In this document: piece by piece, positions 58,749 to 64,000 of the stretch
How the letters are laid out: every line of letters starts with the position of its first letter
How positions within the stretch are numbered: position 1 is the stretch's first letter
Source: Shouchella oshimensis
GTDB taxonomy: Bacteria; Bacillota; Bacilli; Bacillales; Bacillaceae_D
Length of the DNA: 64,000 nt
Reading direction: 5' to 3'
Assembly: GCF_002019765.1 (NCBI RefSeq)
Contig: NZ_KV917380.1
Coordinates: forward strand, 2,452,667 to 2,516,666
Program-made: the position numbers and the translations under genes
Notes under the pieces: model-generated
Database searches by the model: none
Told to the model about the DNA's origin: nothing
Seen by the model: only the letters and a program-made list of their open reading frames with translations

Positions 58749-59546
58749 TTATCTGCTTTGCTTGTAAGCGGCGTGATTCGTAGGCCCGTTCCCTTTTCCG
58801 ATCGGTAAACCATAGCGGATCGCTTCTGTTATAAAAGCTTTTGCTAGCTTTACTGCTTCAAACGGGATCGACCCTTTAGCAAGTTCAGCTGCAATAGCCG
58901 AAGCAAATGTACAACCTGTTCCATGGGTATTTGTACGTTGCATTCGCTCCTCAGTTAACAATTCTAATCTTGTCCCATCGTAAAATACATCCACTGCGTC
59001 TCCGTTAAAGTGACCGCCTTTTAAAACAACAATAGTAGGACCAAACTGATACAATTGTACCGCGAGTTTCTTAAGATCTGCAACGGTTACTGGTTCATGA
59101 GTTTCAGTCAATCGTAGCGCCTCTGGAATATTTGGTGTAAAGATGGTTGTTCGCGGGAGTAACGTTTCTTTTAATGCTTTAACACCTGCTTCATTTAATA
59201 AGTCCGACCCACTCGTAGAAGCTATGACCGGATCAACAACAACTCTTTTAATGGAATAGGTGTCTATAGCATCACAAACAACTTGAATGTGACCTTCACT
59301 AACAAGCATACCTGTTTTCAAGACATCGGTTCCAATATCACTAAGCACTGCTTTAAGCTGCGCCTTTAAAAACTCCGTACTAACAGGAAAAACCTCTTGT
59401 ACACCCATTGTATTTTGCGCAGTTAGCGCCGTAATAGCTGTGGTAGAAAAGACGCCTAACTCTTGACTTGTCTTAATATCTGCTTGAATACCAGCCCCTC
59501 CACCAGAATCAGATCCAGCGACGGACAGTATCTTTGGAATTGTCAT
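58749..59546 (-). CDS. thiD: Hydroxymethylpyrimidine/phosphomethylpyrimidine kinase
   Basis: 265 residues of the ribokinase-like HMP kinase family. It begins KILSVAGSDSGGGAGIQADIKT and has THGTGCTFASAIAAELAKG (anion hole, catalytic Asp region). It phosphorylates HMP twice for thiamine synthesis. Last clear gene of the thi operon. Confidence 0.9.
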   Translation of the reverse strand: MTIPKILSVAGSDSGGGAGIQADIKTSQELGVFSTTAITALTAQNTMGVQEVFPVSTEFLKAQLKAVLSDIGTDVLKTGMLVSEGHIQVVCDAIDTYSIKRVVVDPVIASTSGSDLLNEAGVKALKETLLPRTTIFTPNIPEALRLTETHEPVTVADLKKLAVQLYQFGPTIVVLKGGHFNGDAVDVFYDGTRLELLTEERMQRTNTHGTGCTFASAIAAELAKGSIPFEAVKLAKAFITEAIRYGLPIGKGNGPTNHAAYKQSR

Positions 59547-59555
59547 GTTTTCCTC

Positions 59556-60656
59556 CTATGAAAATCGTTCAGGATGAAACGCTTGAAGTGGAAATGAAAC
59601 CACCTCGCCTAAAAGATCTTCCGCTACGACCTTGGCAGTTATGGCACTTAATAAAATCCCGTTTCGGTAATGTCCACATGCTATATACACAGAGGGATGA
59701 TTGGTTAAGCGTCCTATAAACGGGAACCCGTCTTGAGTGGCAGGACGCAAGCCTGCCCACTCATGAAAAGGGGTTACTTCTTCAAGGGCTGGCACCATTT
59801 TTTTGTTCCAACGCTTTAAGCGATCGATTCCTTTTGCTGTAACTGTTGTTTCAAATCCGGCTATGTCTTCAGAAGCTCCGTTAACAATTGTACCATTTGC
59901 TTTTGGCACGAGGTAGCCTTGACTAGTATAAATTATATGACTTACTAACGGTTTCTCTGGTAAATAGGCACAAATTTGGCCTCGAATAGGGTAGACTGGC
60001 AATTGCAGACCGAGGGCTTCTCCTTGTTTCATCGCCCACGCTCCTGTTGCAATAACGACTTGATCTGCTTCCCATTCCATCGTATCGGTCTTCAGACGAA
60101 CAGTCGAACCTTCTACAATCTCTACTTCACCTATTTGCTCATAAATCTCTACGTTTAAATTCCTACACGCTGCAATTAATGCCTTAACAAAGTCAGGTGC
60201 ATAAATATGTGCTTCGTTCGGGTAATAAATAGCCCCTTTTATGTCTTTTGATAGATGGGGTTCACGTTCTAATACTTGTTCTTGCGATAAAATGCGCATG
60301 TCTTCATTGTATTCACTTTGCCAAGATATCCTTGACGATAAAGGTAACAAATCGGCTTCATGATATACACAGTGAAGTGTTCCAGATGAAGAAAATTCAA
60401 ACTCTACTCCAGATGTTTCTCGAACAAACGCTTGCCATTCCGGGTACATTCTAAGACTAGCCAAGCTAAAATCAAAAAACACATCTTGATCTTCACCAAT
60501 TTCAGAAAAAGGTGCTAGCATACCTGCTGCTGCACCTGAAGCTTGTCCACCACACTTATTTTTTTCTAAAATGGTTACCTGTACATCTCTAGTTGCAAGC
60601 CTTAAGGCAATCGATAAGCCGATAATACCTCCGCCAACAATCACGACTTTCTGCAT
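59556..60656 (-). CDS. thiO: Glycine oxidase
   Basis: 366-residue FAD enzyme of the DAO family. VVIVGGGIIGLSIALRLATRDVQVTILEK (residues 4-32), CGGQASGAAAGMLAPFSE and WAGLRPATQDGFPFIGRL, CGHYRNGILLSA near the C-terminus are typical. It oxidises glycine to the imine (dehydroglycine) that ThiG uses for the thiazole. It follows thiG by 21 bases. Confidence 0.9.
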   Translation of the reverse strand: MQKVVIVGGGIIGLSIALRLATRDVQVTILEKNKCGGQASGAAAGMLAPFSEIGEDQDVFFDFSLASLRMYPEWQAFVRETSGVEFEFSSSGTLHCVYHEADLLPLSSRISWQSEYNEDMRILSQEQVLEREPHLSKDIKGAIYYPNEAHIYAPDFVKALIAACRNLNVEIYEQIGEVEIVEGSTVRLKTDTMEWEADQVVIATGAWAMKQGEALGLQLPVYPIRGQICAYLPEKPLVSHIIYTSQGYLVPKANGTIVNGASEDIAGFETTVTAKGIDRLKRWNKKMVPALEEVTPFHEWAGLRPATQDGFPFIGRLTNHPSVYIACGHYRNGILLSAITAKVVAEDLLGEVVSFPLQAFHPERFS

Positions 60657-60677
60657 AATAAAACCTCACTCGTTCAT

Positions 60678-61445
60678 CTAATAACTTGTTGGGCTACTTG
60701 CACTTGCATATGGTTTTTTTGCCATTCTACCCGCCTCATACGCGAGTTCACCAGCTTCAATCGCTAAGCGCATGGACATTGCCATTTTTACAGGGTCTTT
60801 TGCTTTTGCAACTGGTGTATTCATTAAAATTCCATCCACACCAAGTTCCATCGCTCTTGTCACATCGCTAGCTGTGCCAAGACCAGCGTCCACAATAATC
60901 GGTACTTTCGCATCTTCTACAATTAAACCGAGATTGTATTCGTTCAATATACCTAAGCCTGTTCCAATTGGTGCTGCACCTGGCATAACCGCATGTGCAC
61001 CTGCTTCCTCTAGTCGTTTACAGAGAATAGGATCATCCGATGTATACGGTAGAACCGTAAATCCTTCTGATACAAGAACCTCGGTTGCTTTTAACGTTTC
61101 AATTGGATCAGGTAACAATGTTTTTTCAGAAGCACTAATCTCAATTTTGATCCAATCGCTTAAACCAGATGCTTTTGCGAGCCGGGCAATTCGAATAGCT
61201 TCCTCTGCAGTGGAAGCACCGGACGTATTAGGTAAATAGTGAAAAGCTTCACCGTGTAAATGTTGCAATATGGAATCTTCCATTGGTGCTTCCAAGTTAA
61301 CACGTCTCAACGCAAAAGTTAGTACCTCAGCCCCTGATGCTTTTATGGCTTCGTTTTGCACAAACGGATTTGGGTAACGACCTGTTCCTAGAAAAAAACG
61401 TGATTGGAGCGTCTTTCCATTAATCGTTAATGCTTCTTTTTTCAT
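60678..61445 (-). CDS. thiG: Thiazole synthase
   Basis: About 255 residues, TIM barrel. [13 protein letters not shown] near residue 18, [17 protein letters not shown] with the catalytic Lys near 98, and [37 protein letters not shown] are conserved. It builds the thiazole ring from DXP, ThiS-thiocarboxylate and dehydroglycine. The ATG at 61445 has GGAGGAGG 6 bases before it; the longer frame to 61451 starts at a TTG within that spacer. Follows thiS by 2 bases. Confidence 0.92.
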   Translation of the reverse strand: MKKEALTINGKTLQSRFFLGTGRYPNPFVQNEAIKASGAEVLTFALRRVNLEAPMEDSILQHLHGEAFHYLPNTSGASTAEEAIRIARLAKASGLSDWIKIEISASEKTLLPDPIETLKATEVLVSEGFTVLPYTSDDPILCKRLEEAGAHAVMPGAAPIGTGLGILNEYNLGLIVEDAKVPIIVDAGLGTASDVTRAMELGVDGILMNTPVAKAKDPVKMAMSMRLAIEAGELAYEAGRMAKKPYASASSPTSY

Positions 61446-61447
61446 TT

Positions 61448-61645
61448 TCAACCTCCTCCAACAAAATGAACTAATTCAACAGGCTTTTGTTCGTCGAGCT
61501 CGGTTTCACTCCATTGCTCTCTTGGAATGATGTCCCCAGCTAATTCCACAACGACAAGCTGTCCATTTACATTTAACTCCGTCATCAAATCAAGCAATGT
61601 CTTACTTTCTACAGCACGTTCTTTTCCATTTATTAATAGTTTCAT
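61448..61645 (-). CDS. thiS: Sulfur carrier protein ThiS
   Basis: 65 residues, ubiquitin-like fold, ending VGGG; the C-terminal Gly-Gly is the residue pair that carries the thiocarboxylate. It starts [12 protein letters not shown]. The activating enzyme ThiF is absent from the operon. Overlaps the thiE stop by 4 bases. Confidence 0.9.
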   Translation of the reverse strand: MKLLINGKERAVESKTLLDLMTELNVNGQLVVVELAGDIIPREQWSETELDEQKPVELVHFVGGG

Positions 61646-62271
61646 GCTTTCGCCTCATTAATCGCTTCTGTCATCCGCATGGCAGCTGCCTGAACATCGT
61701 CAGCTGCCACTACCTCTGTAATCACACAAACCGCATCCGCTCCTGCTTCAATCACTTCGCGAACATTATGAGTTTTAATTCCGCCAATTGCCACAAACGG
61801 AATAGAAATAGTAGCTTTAATTTCTTTAATATATGAGGTTGTAACCGGATCGACAACATCTTCTTTACTATTGGTTTTAAAAATGGGACCGACACCAATA
61901 TAATCCGCACCACCTTGCTCCGCCTCTAACGCTTCTTCAATCTTATGGGTGGAAACACCAATGATTTTATCGTCGCCAACTAGCTTGCGAACATGAGCGA
62001 GAGGCATATCATCTTGTCCGACATGAACGCCATCTGCATCAACCGCCATAGCAATATCGATATAATCATTTACAATAAACGGAACTTCATATGACTGACA
62101 AAGTTCTTTAAGTTGCTTAGCTTTTTCAAACACTTCTTTTCTGCTGCTTGTTTTATCGCGAAGTTGAATGAAATCAGCACCTCCCTTTATCGCATCCTCC
62201 ATTACCGTCACAAGCTCTTTGCCCTTATGAAATGCTTCTCCTGTTATCACGTATAATTGAAAGTCTTTCAT
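61642..62271 (-). CDS. thiE: Thiamine phosphate synthase
   Basis: About 209 residues. GADFIQLRDK, FIVNDYIDIAMAVDADGVHVGQDDMP, GVSTHKIEEA, DYIGVGPIFKTNSKEDV and AIGGIKTHNV are the ThiE signatures. It joins HMP-PP and thiazole phosphate to thiamine phosphate. ATG at 62271, AAAGGGAG 9 bases upstream; the longer frame (62310) enters the terminator. First gene of the thi operon, behind the TPP riboswitch. TenI is a relative, but the HMP-PP-binding residues fit ThiE. Confidence 0.88.
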   Translation of the reverse strand: MKDFQLYVITGEAFHKGKELVTVMEDAIKGGADFIQLRDKTSSRKEVFEKAKQLKELCQSYEVPFIVNDYIDIAMAVDADGVHVGQDDMPLAHVRKLVGDDKIIGVSTHKIEEALEAEQGGADYIGVGPIFKTNSKEDVVDPVTTSYIKEIKATISIPFVAIGGIKTHNVREVIEAGADAVCVITEVVAADDVQAAAMRMTEAINEAKA

Positions 62272-62290
62272 CTTTACTACACTCCCTTTC

Positions 62291-62322
62291 GCAAAAAAAA
62301 CCGTAACCAAAAGGGTTACGGT
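62291..62322 (-). terminator. Riboswitch expression-platform terminator
   Basis: On minus, CCGTAACC-CTTT-TGGTTACGG followed by TTTTTTTTGCG. It lies between the TPP aptamer and thiE; it should form when TPP is bound. Confidence 0.9.
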
Positions 62323-62344
62323 TTACACGCTACATTGTTTACTC

Positions 62345-62447
62345 TGTGTATGCCGACTTCCCTCCGCTGGTGTAATCCAGATCAGGTTAAAGAGTAAAAG
62401 AAATACGTTCTTATTCTCAGCCCAACTTCATCGGGCACCCCTAGCCT
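62345..62447 (-). ncRNA. TPP riboswitch (THI element)
   Basis: On minus: GGGGTGCCC, then GGGCTGAGA, a variable stem, then ACCTGATCTGG...TAC-ACCAGCGGAGGGAAG. The CTGAGA and ACCTGA...ACCAGCG.AGGGAA boxes are the conserved TPP-binding elements. It precedes a transcription terminator and controls thiE-S-G-O-D (and perhaps the genes beyond). Confidence 0.93.
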
Positions 62448-62485
62448 TTGCTATTTAGTTTAGTATGACATAAGTGATTTTATTT

Positions 62486-63901
62486 TTAAAGTGGTAAGAA
62501 TCGAGATCCAGCGATACCAGGCTTGGTCATTTCTTTTGGATCAAGGATCTCATTTAATTCCTCTTCAGATAAGATGCCTCGCTCCAAGCAAATCTCTCGA
62601 ACGGGGCGCTCTGTTTCTAATGCCTCTTTCGCGATTCTTGTAGCCACTTCATACCCAACATGCGGATTTATGGCAGTCACAATCCCTACACTATTTTCCA
62701 CAAGCTCTTTACACCGTTCAATATTGGCTGTAATGCCAGAAATCGCGTATTCACGGAACACTCGCATCCCATTTTCAAGAATGGTAAGGGATTGTAATAA
62801 ATTAAATACCAGTACTGGCTCCATCACATTTAACTCTAACTGACCAGCTTCAGACGCAAGACTAATTGTGTGATCGTTTCCGATTACTTGGAAAGACAGC
62901 TGATTAATGACTTCGCACATAACCGGATTCACTTTACCTGGCATGATAGAAGAACCAGGCTGTCGTGCTGGTAAATTAATTTCGTTTAACCCTGTACGAG
63001 GCCCTGAACTCATTAAGCGTAAATCATTTGCTATTTTAGATAAATTAATCGCTAATATTTTTAAGGAGCTAGATAGCTCTGTATAAGCATCTGTATTTTG
63101 AGTCGCGTCAACAAGATCTTCTGCCGTTTTGAATGGTAAATTTGTGACGGTAGCTAGATGAGTAGATACTTTTTCAATGTACTCAGGCTTAGCATTTAAT
63201 CCAGTACCAACAGCAGTAGCACCCATATTCACTTCATGCAAGTGATCAGCAGATCGACTAATTCGCTTTAAATCGCGCACCAATACTTTTCGATAGGAAC
63301 CGAATTCTTGTCCTAATCGAATTGGTACAGCGTCTTGTAAATGGGTGCGCCCCATTTTAAGAACGTCATCAAATTCGTCTGCTTTCCCTTGCATTTCCGC
63401 AATCAGATTTCTTAATTCATCTGTTAAGCCTTGAGTCATATGCAGAGCAGCGATGTGAATGGCAGTCGGAAACGCGTCGTTTGTCGATTGAGCCATGTTA
63501 ACATGTGTATTCGGACTAACTTTTAAATAATCGCCTTTTTCCCCGCCTAGAATCTCAATAGCTCGATTGGCAATAACTTCATTTGCATTCATGTTAAAGG
63601 AAGTTCCTGCACCACCTTGGATGGAATCAACAATAAACTGTTCGTTTAATTGCCCATTAATGACATCATCACTCGCTTTAATAATCGCATCAGCAATATG
63701 TGGACGCAGAACCCCTACATCACGATTCGCCATTGCTGCTGCTTTCTTTACATAGCCGAACGCACGAATAAGTTCCGGGTGCGGCGGATAGCCTGTAATA
63801 GGAAAATTGTCTTTTGCTCGCAACGATTGAATGCCATAATACGCATCCCTTGGTACTTGTTTATCTCCTAGTAAGTCTCGCTCAATACGGTAATCCACCA
63901 T
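62486..63901 (-). CDS. aspA: Aspartate ammonia-lyase
   Basis: 471 residues, fumarase/aspartase superfamily. [30 protein letters not shown] and [19 protein letters not shown] mark aspartase (VMCE where fumarase has TQSE). It converts aspartate to fumarate and ammonia. In B. subtilis it follows an asparaginase gene; here a cut-off gene lies upstream at 63945. Together with fumC at 53398, it would funnel aspartate into the TCA cycle. Confidence 0.9.
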   Translation of the reverse strand: MVDYRIERDLLGDKQVPRDAYYGIQSLRAKDNFPITGYPPHPELIRAFGYVKKAAAMANRDVGVLRPHIADAIIKASDDVINGQLNEQFIVDSIQGGAGTSFNMNANEVIANRAIEILGGEKGDYLKVSPNTHVNMAQSTNDAFPTAIHIAALHMTQGLTDELRNLIAEMQGKADEFDDVLKMGRTHLQDAVPIRLGQEFGSYRKVLVRDLKRISRSADHLHEVNMGATAVGTGLNAKPEYIEKVSTHLATVTNLPFKTAEDLVDATQNTDAYTELSSSLKILAINLSKIANDLRLMSSGPRTGLNEINLPARQPGSSIMPGKVNPVMCEVINQLSFQVIGNDHTISLASEAGQLELNVMEPVLVFNLLQSLTILENGMRVFREYAISGITANIERCKELVENSVGIVTAINPHVGYEVATRIAKEALETERPVREICLERGILSEEELNEILDPKEMTKPGIAGSRFLPL

Positions 63902-63944
63902 CTGATGTTAACCTCAACTTTCAATTCTTAATTGCTTTTATTTC

Positions 63945-64000
63945 TTATTTGTTTGCTTTAACAGCTTGTATCGCTAACCACACGGCACCATAAATACCTG
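63945..64000 (-). CDS. C-terminal end of a cut-off gene
   Basis: The last 17 codons before a TAA at 63947-63945, in frame -, read GIYGAVWLAIQAVKANK. The Gly-x-x-Gly-Ala-x-x-Leu-Ala pattern is seen at the C-terminus of ROK-type sugar kinases and some other sugar/acyl kinases. It has the right position to be an upstream gene of aspA (43 bases before its start). Identity is a guess from few residues. Confidence 0.4.
   Translation of the reverse strand, partial: GIYGAVWLAIQAVKANK

Noticed and set aside
60772-61239. 155-codon plus-strand frame inside thiG
   Set aside because: Antisense shadow of a clear thiG gene with all motifs.

Overview
The window looks like a low-GC chromosomal segment of an endospore-forming member of the Bacillaceae. 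Support comes from SpoIIM next to Fur, a MciZ homologue beside NudF, TnrA with its own binding box, strong GGAGG ribosome binding sites, frequent TTG/GTG starts, and yaaR, yebE and yjcFGH homologues. Several genes suggest an alkaliphile or halotolerant lineage (Alkalihalobacillus/Shouchella-like): an OpuC osmolyte importer, a NaChBac-family voltage-gated channel with a TLDSW pore, and a C30 carotenoid cluster. The genus is an inference. I saw no rRNA, tRNA, CRISPR array, insertion sequence or prophage gene.

Layout. (1) 1-3.8 kb: the 5' part of a siderophore operon (two IucA/IucC-type synthetases and the cut-off start of a third gene, order as in petrobactin asbABC) behind two Fur boxes. (2) 3.8-10.5 kb: an opuC-type osmoprotectant ABC importer divergent from a GbsR-type regulator and three carnitine-catabolism genes; a perfect 36-bp palindrome lies between the two units. 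Together they would import carnitine and convert it to glycine betaine. (3) 10.5-18.2 kb: a six-gene operon on the minus strand (TAXI receptor, fused TRAP permease, GntR/FCD regulator, GlcD-like and GlcF-like subunits, L-2-hydroxyglutarate oxidase) with a promoter-operator and a cre site; this reads as a 2-hydroxyacid uptake and oxidation unit. (4) 18.3-24.3 kb: fur, spoIIM, nudF, mciZ, a thioredoxin-like protein, uppP, an aberrant RuBisCO-like protein, a UPF0316 membrane protein and a PTS IIA protein.

(5) 24.5-33.3 kb: a carotenoid cluster in two convergent operons: CruF-like hydratase, acyltransferase, glycosyltransferase and desaturase/oxygenase on plus; two desaturase-like enzymes and dehydrosqualene synthase on minus; a hexapeptide acetyltransferase lies between. 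(6) 33.4-43.2 kb: alkyltransferase-like protein, TVP38 protein, asparagine synthase, a short-chain dehydrogenase, the voltage-gated channel, aspartokinase, tnrA, a polysaccharide-deacetylase-like protein and a subtilase with an unusual N-terminal region. (7) 43.2-58.7 kb: mostly single housekeeping or poorly known genes, including a DarB/CbpB protein, a mini sigma-region protein, a Prli42 homologue, an orphan soluble histidine kinase, msrAB, fumC and yjcHGF. (8) 58.7-64 kb: a thiamine operon (thiE-S-G-O-D) behind a TPP riboswitch and terminator, aspartase, and a cut-off gene at the edge.

Most starts were chosen from ribosome binding sites, so several proteins are shorter than the longest open frame. 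Functions are assigned from remembered family motifs; no database search was run.
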